Source: a bacterium (lineage in GTDB: Bacteria > Actinomycetota > Acidimicrobiia > Spongiisociales > UBA5794). Taken from it: a DNA stretch of 64,000 nt. A program made the translations under genes and the position numbers. The number at the start of each line of letters is the position of its first letter. Positions within the stretch are counted from its first letter, which is position 1. The notes under the pieces were generated by a model. That model was not told the origin of the DNA. It worked only from the letters and a program-made list of their open reading frames with translations, and searched no databases. Of this stretch, positions 14,592-21,600 are shown one piece after another. Where the stretch lies: positions 1 to 64,000 of the forward strand of contig JAAETI010000519.1 in assembly GCA_024228555.1 (NCBI GenBank), in the 5' to 3' direction.

Positions 14592-17482
14592 GCTGTACCG
14601 TCCCCGCGCCAGGCTGTTGTCACCGCAGCCACGGTGGTATCGATGAAGGCGCTGCCGTTGCTGCCGTTGATCCTGATGTGCTGGTCATCCGTTGTCACCC
14701 CAAGACGAGTCGTCGGATACTTGCCCATCGCCGCTGCGAACTCCGCGGCGTGCTGTGGACTCACCTCGACTAGCAGACGTCCCAGGGACTCGCTGAAGCA
14801 TGCGGACAAAGCATCGAGATCCGGATCCGGCAGGTCTATCGCGAGTCCGCGGGCGCCGCCGATTGCCATTTCGGCAACCGCAACCGCAATCCCTCCTTCG
14901 GACACATCGTGACACGCCACAACGAGTCCCGAAGCGATGGCGTGGTGCAAGGCCCGGTAGCCATGCAGCGCCTGCACCGGTTCGGGAGCATCGCCACCAT
15001 CAAACCCAAGATGTTCGGCTAATGCCGATCCGCCGAGATGGGGTCCGGTCGTTCCGATCAGGAACAGGTGATTTCCGGCGTTCTTGAGGTCGCTGGTAAC
15101 CGTTCTTGAGATGTCGGGCACGATGCCAAGCGATGAGATGACCAGAGTCCCCGGGATGGTGTGTTTGCGACCGTCGACACCGGTGTACTCGTTGTTGAGG
15201 CTGTCCTTGCCGGAGATGAAAGGCGTCCCATAGGCCACCGCGGCGTCGTGGCAGCCCTGGGTGCACCGCACCAGCGAACCCAGCCGGTCGGGGAGTCTTG
15301 GGTTGCCCCATGAGAAGTTGTCCAAGATCGAGATCCGGTCGGGATCGGCACCGACCGCAACGACGTTGCGGATTGCCTCGTCCACCGCGGCCCATGCCAT
15401 CCGGTAGGGGTCGATGGCTCCGTAGGCCGGGTTGACGCCGACCGCCAGCGCAGCGCCGGGGGTAGTGCCCTCGTGGCGCCGAATCGGCGTGACGACCGCA
15501 GCGTCCGATGGGCCGATTTGGGCGGCCCCGGCAAACGGCTTGACGACGGTTCCGCCCTGGACCTCATGGTCGTAGCGGCGCACGATTTCTTCCTTGGACC
15601 GGATATTTGGATCGGTCAACAACCCGAGGAGTGTCTCTGTTGCATCCGGTGGAGGCTCGAGGTCAGTCTCCTGGCGTGGAGGGGGCTCCCACTTTGCCGT
15701 CAAGCGCTGACGGGGCAGGCCGTTGTGAAGGAAGTCACACTCAATCTCACCGACGGTTGCTTCGTTGTGCTCGATACGCAGGACACCATCACCGGTAAAC
15801 GTGCCGAGAACGGTCATCTCCACATCAAGGGCTGCCGCTATTTCCCCAACGCGGGCAACGTTGTCTTCAGGGACCGCGATGACCATCCGCTCCTGGGCCT
15901 CGCTCAGCCAAATCTCCCACGGAGCTAGTCCCGGATACTTGAGCGGGACCCGCTCGAGGTGGACGATCGCCCCCAGATCCTCAGCCATTTCACCGACACT
16001 TGAGGAGAGTCCACCGGCTCCACAGTCCGTTATTGCGTTGTAGAGGCGCTCGTCACGGGCTGCGATGATTGCCTCGAGCGTCTGCTTCTCATGTATCGGA
16101 TGCCCGATCTGGACGGCACTTCCCGACAGTTCGCTGGTTGTGTGGTCCGACTCCATCGACGAGAAAGTGGCCCCGCGCAGTCCATCACGGCCGGTCCTTC
16201 CGCCGAGGACGACGATGCGGTCGCCGGTTTGGGGTTCAGTGGGATGCGATCCTGCCGGGAGGGCTCCCAGGCAACCGCAGAATACAAGAGGATTTGCGGT
16301 GTAGCCGGGATCGTAGATGACGGCACCGTTCACCGTCGGTATCCCCATTTTGTTTCCGTAGTCCTCGATGCCTGCGATGACCCCGCTGGCGATACGCTTC
16401 GGATGATGCACCCCTTCGGGGAGTTCTTCGAACGTCGTGTCCACCGGTCCGAAACATAGGATGTCGGTGTTGGCGATGGGCCGGGCGCTGACCCCGATCA
16501 CGTCGCGGACAACACCGCCAACGCCGGTGTTGGCGCCGCCGAATGGTTCCAAGGCAGAAGGGTGGTTGTGGGTCTCCACCTTGAAGGCAAGGTCGGTTGT
16601 GTCGTCGAGAGCGACGATCCCCGCATCGTCAACGAACGCGGATTTCACCCATGGTTTGGCAACGGTTTCTGTGGCGGCACGGATGTGCTCGTCGAGAATC
16701 GAATCGACGGTTGTTGTCTCGATCGGTTCGTGCGCTCCGGGCGGGGGACCTGTATAGGTGATGAGCGCACGGAACGTTTTGTGCACACAATGCTCAGACC
16801 AGGTCTGGGCGAGGGTTTCGAGCTCAACGTCTGTTGCCGCTCTGCCCTTGCCATCGAAGTAGGCCTGGATGGCCTCCATCTCGTCGCCATCGAGGCTCAG
16901 CCGCCGTTCGTTGCTCAGAGCGGCCAACTGCGTGCGCCCGAGCCCGGTGAGGCTGATGCTCTCAGCGCCGGTTGCTGCGGCTTCCGGAGCCGCAAACGGA
17001 GAGCGTCCCGGCTCGTTGATGTGAAATGACTGGATGACCTCGTTGGCGAGGAGTTCGCTTGCGATCCGTGCAGTGTCGGTGCGAGTCAGGCCCTGCCCAG
17101 ATAGCGTGTAGCGATGTCCGGTGGCGACTTGCTTGACCCCGGCAAGCCCGATCTCTGTGATCCCTGCGAGCAGGCTTTCGGCAGGAGAATCGGTAACACC
17201 CGGATGGAGTACAACATCGACGGTGTAGCTGTGAGCACCGTCCGCTCCGGTGTCCTCGCCAAGCGGGAAGCTGGTGGCTGTTTCGACGATGTTGTCGGCG
17301 AGGAGGGAGTCGGTGAGACGTCCCAGATCCTCGGCGGAGATGGATCCCGTCAGGTAGTAGCGGTCAGCAATGTCGACCGAATCGACTCCCGGGATACCCA
17401 GCAGTTCGATTTGGCCTTTGAGATCGTCGGTCCTTGTGTCCCGACATCCCTGCTTGGTGACAACCTCAACGCAGTAGTTCAT
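14588..17482 (-). CDS. purL: FGAM synthase large subunit with two N-terminal PurS-like domains
   Basis: At 964 residues it is about 200 longer than the usual small PurL. The extra part is two consecutive PurS-like domains (about 2-80 and 84-160). Each begins with a Val-Glu-Val-Val or Val-Asp-Val-Val strand and holds Pro-Gly-Val-Asp-Ser-Val or Ala-Gly-Val-Lys-Gln-Val plus a Tyr-Leu-Thr or Tyr-Thr-Leu turn. The catalytic core follows: Trp-Ser-Glu-His-Cys-Val-His-Lys near 227-234, Val-Glu-Thr-His-Asn-His-Pro-Ser-Ala, Gly-Gly-Arg-Thr-Gly-Arg-Asp-Gly-Leu, Cys-Gly-Ala-Gly-Gly-Leu, and His-Asp-Val-Ser-Glu-Gly-Gly. No separate purS gene is present. It is the first gene of the operon, starting at the ATG at 17482 behind a GGGACCGGGG stretch. 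Confidence 0.93.
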   Translation of the reverse strand: MNYCVEVVTKQGCRDTRTDDLKGQIELLGIPGVDSVDIADRYYLTGSISAEDLGRLTDSLLADNIVETATSFPLGEDTGADGAHSYTVDVVLHPGVTDSPAESLLAGITEIGLAGVKQVATGHRYTLSGQGLTRTDTARIASELLANEVIQSFHINEPGRSPFAAPEAAATGAESISLTGLGRTQLAALSNERRLSLDGDEMEAIQAYFDGKGRAATDVELETLAQTWSEHCVHKTFRALITYTGPPPGAHEPIETTTVDSILDEHIRAATETVAKPWVKSAFVDDAGIVALDDTTDLAFKVETHNHPSALEPFGGANTGVGGVVRDVIGVSARPIANTDILCFGPVDTTFEELPEGVHHPKRIASGVIAGIEDYGNKMGIPTVNGAVIYDPGYTANPLVFCGCLGALPAGSHPTEPQTGDRIVVLGGRTGRDGLRGATFSSMESDHTTSELSGSAVQIGHPIHEKQTLEAIIAARDERLYNAITDCGAGGLSSSVGEMAEDLGAIVHLERVPLKYPGLAPWEIWLSEAQERMVIAVPEDNVARVGEIAAALDVEMTVLGTFTGDGVLRIEHNEATVGEIECDFLHNGLPRQRLTAKWEPPPRQETDLEPPPDATETLLGLLTDPNIRSKEEIVRRYDHEVQGGTVVKPFAGAAQIGPSDAAVVTPIRRHEGTTPGAALAVGVNPAYGAIDPYRMAWAAVDEAIRNVVAVGADPDRISILDNFSWGNPRLPDRLGSLVRCTQGCHDAAVAYGTPFISGKDSLNNEYTGVDGRKHTIPGTLVISSLGIVPDISRTVTSDLKNAGNHLFLIGTTGPHLGGSALAEHLGFDGGDAPEPVQALHGYRALHHAIASGLVVACHDVSEGGIAVAVAEMAIGGARGLAIDLPDPDLDALSACFSESLGRLLVEVSPQHAAEFAAAMGKYPTTRLGVTTDDQHIRINGSNGSAFIDTTVAAVTTAWRGDGTA

Positions 17483-17698
17483 ACCCCGGTCCCTGCGGCA
17501 GATCGCAGTTTGGCATCGCGCCGGCGGAAGAGGGTGGGTTTGCGGTGCCTATTTGCGAGACCGCGAAATCTTTTCTTGACCCCAGTCACCCAAAGTGCTC
17601 GCTCGACCACTACTCTGGTCCCCAGTCGACAGATAGTCGATGCGACCGAGAGGTCGGGAGCGCGGTGGTACCGGGGGGTCGTGTTCCATTTGAGACGC

Positions 17699-17746
17699 AA
17701 TGTAGGGCGACGGGTCCCGGTAGGGGGAGAACCGTCGCCTTACATT
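17699..17746 (+). terminator. Long inverted repeat with T-run at the 3' end of the sulfurtransferase gene
   Basis: Arms AATGTAGGGCGACGG (17699-17713) and CCGTCGCCTTACATT (17732-17746) pair over 15 positions with one G-T, around an 18-nt loop. CTTTTT follows on the plus strand, so it has the form of a plus-strand intrinsic terminator, although no plus-strand gene precedes it. It also contains the stop codon of the minus-strand sulfurtransferase gene and could end that transcript. It lies about 215 nt upstream of the purL start. Confidence 0.5.
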
Positions 17747-18570
17747 CTTTTTCGAGTTGCTACCTCACCGCCTCGGTCGCACCAATCGCTCCATGACCCC
17801 GGATAGAGAAGTACATCGGTATGGCCGGCAATCGCCGCGGCCAGGATGTTGTTGCATGCGGTGACCCCGCTGCCGCAATAGAACACGGTTCGCCGCGGCT
17901 CGACTACCAAATCGAATCGTTCGCCGAGATTCCCATCACTTTGGAACACCCCAAGCGGTCCGTTGTTGGATTGGTAGGGCAGGTTGATTGCACCAGGAAT
18001 GTGTCCCGCAATCGGGTCAATCGGCTCAGCATCACCCCGATAGCGGGCGGCGGCTCTCGAATCGATCAGAAGCAGGTCGGTGGCGGTTTCCACTTCGTCG
18101 CCGCTGATGGTTCCCGACCAGCTTTCGGCAAGGGCGAGTTCCGCAGGCTCCCGATTGGGAATCTCCGAAGTCATCGAGCGTGGTTCCGATGACCAAGCGG
18201 ACCAGCCGCCGTCGAGGACGAACACACTCTCATGGCCCAACGAGCGCAGCATCCACCACATCCGGGCGGCACCGGTGCTGCTGCCGTCGTCATACACGAC
18301 GATTGTGTGGCGGCCACCAAAGCCAGCTCGCCCGAGCCGACCAACGAACCAACTTGGTTCCGGCAACGGGTGCCGGCCGGGTCCGCTGGCCCCTGTGAGG
18401 TCATCGTCGAGCGAGAAGTACGTCGCACCAGGGATATGGCTCCTGGAGTACTCGAGCTGTCCCCGAGCCGGTTCGGCGAGGTAGAAGCGGCAGTCGGCGA
18501 TGCGCAGGTTCTCGCAGTGGAGCCGTTCGCCGAGCCATTCGGTGGTGACAAGGGGGTTCAGCGGCGCCAT
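17740..18570 (-). CDS. sseA: 3-mercaptopyruvate/thiosulfate sulfurtransferase (two rhodanese domains)
   Basis: Two rhodanese domains fill 276 residues: an inactive N-terminal one (about 8-135, with Ser-His-Ile-Pro-Gly-Ala) and an active C-terminal one (about 155-272, with Ala-Gly-His-Ile-Pro-Gly-Ala). The catalytic loop Cys-Gly-Ser-Gly-Val-Thr-Ala-Cys starts at Cys232. That Gly-Ser-Gly-Val-Thr loop is the mercaptopyruvate sulfurtransferase type rather than the thiosulfate-specific one. The start overlaps the aldehyde dehydrogenase gene by 13 nt, so the two are likely cotranscribed. Confidence 0.9.
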   Translation of the reverse strand: MAPLNPLVTTEWLGERLHCENLRIADCRFYLAEPARGQLEYSRSHIPGATYFSLDDDLTGASGPGRHPLPEPSWFVGRLGRAGFGGRHTIVVYDDGSSTGAARMWWMLRSLGHESVFVLDGGWSAWSSEPRSMTSEIPNREPAELALAESWSGTISGDEVETATDLLLIDSRAAARYRGDAEPIDPIAGHIPGAINLPYQSNNGPLGVFQSDGNLGERFDLVVEPRRTVFYCGSGVTACNNILAAAIAGHTDVLLYPGSWSDWCDRGGEVATRKRM

Positions 18571-20042
18571 CCAAAGAGGAGGTAGGCAAGCCGTTTCCAG
18601 TACCGGGGCGAGCGCTTCCTTGGCAACCAGGCGCCCAGGACCTTGGTGGTCGGAGAGAATCGTGCCGACGTGATTGAGCGATGGATTGTGAAGGCCTTGA
18701 TCCCTTCTTCGCCGAGCTGTCCGTTGAGACCCGAGTCACCGATACCGCCGAGTTTGATGCTCGGGTACACGAAGTTGACGACGTGGTCATTGACCGCGAT
18801 CGAGCCGGTCTTCATCTTGCTTGCAACCCTGGCGCCGCGTTTGCGGTCCTTGGTCCATACCGACCCGTGTAGCCCGTAGGTCGAATCGTTGGCGAGTGTG
18901 AGAGCTTCGGCTTCATCCGCAACCCTCATGACGGGAACGAGCGGACCAAATGTCTCTTCGCACATGACCTTCATGGTGTGATCGACATTCTCCAGAAGCG
19001 TTGGTTCAAAGTAGATACCATGCTCGGTCTCGATCCTCGATCCGCCGGCAACCACGGTGGCACCCTTGCTGATAGCGTCCTTGAGGTGGTCCTCGATGAT
19101 GTCGATCTGGGGTGGTGAGATCAGGGGGCCAATGTCCCGCTTGTCCCCGGTTGCAGCAGTGACCTTGCCGGCTGCCTTGGTTACTTCTGCCATGAAATCG
19201 GCGTAGACCTCTGCGACCACATAGACCCGCTCGATGCCAACACACATCTGCCCGGCGTTGAAGACCCCGAAGTTGATAGCGGCCCTTGCGGCATCCTTGA
19301 TCTTGGCGTCTTCCAAGACGATCTGGGCATCCTTACCCCCTAGCTCGAGGAGGGTCGGCTTCAGCATCGGCGCGGCAACAGTTGCGATCTTCCTACCAAC
19401 GGCAGGTGACCCGGTGAACGCGATGATGTCTGTATCGGCTTCAACCAGTGCGGCGCCGGTGGCACCGTCACCGTGGATGACCTGAACCACCCCTTTGGGT
19501 ATTCCTGATTCCAGGGCGAGGTCCTCGATCAGTTGACCAGAAAGAGGAGTCAGTTCTGAAGGCTTGATTACGACCGTGCAGCCGGCGCTCAGGGCTTGGA
19601 TGGCCGAGAGAGTTGGCAAGTAGAACGGGTAGTTCCACGGGGAAATGACTCCAGCGACACCGAGCGGGTGATACTCGGTCCAGCCCTTGGTGATGACGTA
19701 GGGCCAAGAGGTTCCCCGTTTCGGGCTGAGCAGGTCTTCAGCCTTCCTGGTGAAGAAGTCGAGAGCGGTGAGAGTGGCGTTGACTTCGGCGAGCACGTCG
19801 CCGCGATCCTTGCCGGTCTCGGATCGCACCACGTCTGTGATCCTGTCCATCGAATGGAGGACATGCTTGGCGAACGCACGCAGATAGGGCTTGCGCTCGG
19901 CTCGGGTCATACTTCCCCAACTCGCAAACACCCGATGTGATCGCCCCACAACGTCCGCAACGTCAGTCGGTTCTGTAACCAAGACCGTCCCCGCGACTTC
20001 TCCCGTTAGCGGGTTCCTTGGCGATAGCTCTGCCGGACTCAT
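18558..20042 (-). CDS. NAD(P)-dependent aldehyde dehydrogenase
   Basis: The 494-residue protein has all ALDH landmarks: Ser-Pro-Trp-Asn-Tyr-Pro around the oxyanion Asn137, Lys-Pro-Ser-Glu at 160-163, Phe-Thr-Gly-Ser at 209-212, Glu-Leu-Gly-Gly-Lys-Asp with Glu233 as general base, and the nucleophile Cys267 in Gly-Gln-Met-Cys-Val-Gly. The C-terminal tail is extended, basic and aromatic (Trp-Lys-Arg-Leu-Ala-Tyr-Leu-Leu-Phe-Gly-Trp-Arg-Arg). That is seen in membrane-associated fatty-aldehyde or succinate-semialdehyde type ALDHs. The substrate cannot be read from sequence. Its first codon overlaps the end of the upstream LURP-like gene (4 nt). Confidence 0.9.
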   Translation of the reverse strand: MSPAELSPRNPLTGEVAGTVLVTEPTDVADVVGRSHRVFASWGSMTRAERKPYLRAFAKHVLHSMDRITDVVRSETGKDRGDVLAEVNATLTALDFFTRKAEDLLSPKRGTSWPYVITKGWTEYHPLGVAGVISPWNYPFYLPTLSAIQALSAGCTVVIKPSELTPLSGQLIEDLALESGIPKGVVQVIHGDGATGAALVEADTDIIAFTGSPAVGRKIATVAAPMLKPTLLELGGKDAQIVLEDAKIKDAARAAINFGVFNAGQMCVGIERVYVVAEVYADFMAEVTKAAGKVTAATGDKRDIGPLISPPQIDIIEDHLKDAISKGATVVAGGSRIETEHGIYFEPTLLENVDHTMKVMCEETFGPLVPVMRVADEAEALTLANDSTYGLHGSVWTKDRKRGARVASKMKTGSIAVNDHVVNFVYPSIKLGGIGDSGLNGQLGEEGIKAFTIHRSITSARFSPTTKVLGAWLPRKRSPRYWKRLAYLLFGWRR

Positions 20043-20563
20043 AGGGGATCCTCAGAGGCCGGGGCTGCCACCAGCGTGCCGGGAGCCGCCGCGGCCTCCC
20101 AGGGGCGGGCAATGGCGTGCCAAGCAAGGGCTATCACCAGGATCGGTGCTCCGAGCGGCGCTTCGATGTTGACCTTGTTGTACGAAACCAGCGAGCCTGT
20201 CATTTGGGCCACCGAGGTACCGCCGACAGTGATCTGCCAGCGACGGGGTCGCGGGTCGCTCTTGAGGACGTAGGCCCAGCGCTTTGAGGTGACGTCCCAA
20301 TTCCGGCCAAACCACGAGGTGCGGGTGATCCGAGCAAGCTCATTGCCTCCGGGGTCGAGCGCAAGCACCACCGATTGACCGTGTGGGGTCAGCACCGCTT
20401 CTTCACCATTTGGGAGGAAGATCTTGCTTATGTGAAGTCTGCCGAGACGGCGCAGTTGGGCGACCTCGCCACTGCTATCGACGAGCCGCCAGCGGCTCGA
20501 CATGAATGGACTGTCAAGATGTGCGATTCCGGATACGGTCCCAAAAAGACCACGCTCAGCCAT
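20039..20563 (-). CDS. LURP-one/tubby C-terminal-like protein (tentative)
   Basis: From the ATG at 20563 the protein has 174 residues. Strand-rich sequence with Trp-Arg-Leu-Val, Trp-Phe-Gly-Arg-Asn-Trp-Asp-Val, Tyr-Val-Leu-Lys-Ser-Asp and a final hydrophobic helix (Pro-Ile-Leu-Val-Ile-Ala-Leu-Ala-Trp-His-Ala-Ile) is reminiscent of LURP-one/scramblase-like beta barrels. I infer this from pattern only. I prefer the ATG at 20563 because TACCGT lies 6 nt ahead of it. An ATG at 20635 would leave only 3 nt to the divergent exonuclease start. It precedes the aldehyde dehydrogenase gene with a 4-nt overlap. Confidence 0.5.
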   Translation of the reverse strand: MAERGLFGTVSGIAHLDSPFMSSRWRLVDSSGEVAQLRRLGRLHISKIFLPNGEEAVLTPHGQSVVLALDPGGNELARITRTSWFGRNWDVTSKRWAYVLKSDPRPRRWQITVGGTSVAQMTGSLVSYNKVNIEAPLGAPILVIALAWHAIARPWEAAAAPGTLVAAPASEDPL

Positions 20564-20638
20564 GGGCAAACGGTAGTACGTCTCGGACCCGTCAGGTCCC
20601 CCCACTCGTTTCCGCGCCAACGAGTATCGTCGCATGTC

Positions 20639-21508
20639 ATGAAGTTGCATCTGATGGACGGCACCTATGAGCTGTTCCGCTCCCACTTTGGCGCACCACC
20701 GAGAACCAGCCCGAGCGGCCAGGAGGTCGGAGCCACCCACGGGATCGTCGCCTCGACGCTGTCGCTGCTTGCCGATCCGGGTGTGACTCATCTGGCGGCT
20801 GCTTTTGACAGCGTCGTTGTCTCGTATCGCAACGAGGTTTACCCCGAGTACAAGTCAGGGGAGGGGATCGACGGAGTTCTGCTCGATCAGTTCGCTCTCG
20901 CCGAGCGGGCGTTGCGGGCCCTCGGTGTAGCGGTCTGGTCAATGGTCGAGTTCGAGGCGGACGACGCTCTTGCCGCCGCCGCAGTGCGGTGGGCCGACGA
21001 TGTGGAACAGGTAGTCGTGCTTACCCCCGACAAGGACCTGGCGCAGTGCTACGGCCACCCGAAGATCGTCGGGTACGACCGCCGCCGCCAAACGTTTATG
21101 AACGCTGACGGTGTCATGGAGAAATTCGGGATCCGTCCCGAGTCGATACCCGACTACCTGGCTCTGGTCGGCGATGCCGCAGATGGACTACCCGGTCTCC
21201 AAGGTTGGGGAGCGAAGTCCAGTTCAGTCCTGCTGGAACGATACGAGCACCTCGAGTCGATACCGCTCGATGCCGCCCGGTGGGATGTGAAGGTACGCAG
21301 CGCCGATCGGCTTGCCGAGACGCTGAAGGTCAATATGGGTGATGCCCTGCTGTATCGATTCCTGGCGCAGCTGCGGCTCGATGTCCCCCTTGAGGAGGAA
21401 CTCGAGGATCTGGAATGGAAGGGCGCACATCGTCAGCCATTCGAGGAACTGTGCGATGAGCTGGGATTCGACCGACTCCGTGACCGCCCCCACCTCTGGC
21501 AGGACTGA
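20639..21508 (+). CDS. Stand-alone 5'-3' exonuclease (FEN/Pol I N-terminal-like)
   Basis: The 289 residues form a PIN-like 5' nuclease without a polymerase domain. Asp7 lies in Leu-Met-Asp-Gly-Thr-Tyr. An acidic cluster Glu104-Phe-Glu-Ala-Asp-Asp-Ala sits at 104-110, and Thr-Pro-Asp-Lys-Asp-Leu-Ala-Gln at 129-136. The helix-3-turn-helix Gly-Asp-Ala-Ala-Asp-Gly-Leu-Pro-Gly-Leu-Gln-Gly-Trp-Gly-Ala-Lys lies at 178-193. Such enzymes remove flaps or RNA primers. The frame is open upstream to 20375 but that part is antisense to the neighbour; TATCGT at 20625-20630, 8 nt ahead, supports the ATG at 20639. Confidence 0.85.
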   Translation: MKLHLMDGTYELFRSHFGAPPRTSPSGQEVGATHGIVASTLSLLADPGVTHLAAAFDSVVVSYRNEVYPEYKSGEGIDGVLLDQFALAERALRALGVAVWSMVEFEADDALAAAAVRWADDVEQVVVLTPDKDLAQCYGHPKIVGYDRRRQTFMNADGVMEKFGIRPESIPDYLALVGDAADGLPGLQGWGAKSSSVLLERYEHLESIPLDAARWDVKVRSADRLAETLKVNMGDALLYRFLAQLRLDVPLEEELEDLEWKGAHRQPFEELCDELGFDRLRDRPHLWQD

Positions 21509-21541
21509 TCGCAAATTCGGCGTGGTGCCTGCCACTCGTAA

Positions 21542-21558
21542 GCTCCGCGTAGCGGAGC
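21542..21558 (+). terminator. Short GC hairpin after the exonuclease gene
   Basis: GCTCCGC and GCGGAGC pair perfectly around GTA, 33 nt after the exonuclease stop. No T-run follows, so it is at best a weak intrinsic terminator or a repeat remnant. Confidence 0.35.
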
Positions 21559-21600
21559 CCCGAACTCAAGGTTTTGGGTCCAAGCGCCGATAATTCGGCC

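Noticed and set aside
20375-20638. Upstream extension of the exonuclease frame
   Set aside because: These 88 codons are antisense to the LURP-like gene. The conserved nuclease starts at the ATG at 20639, which has its own -10 element.
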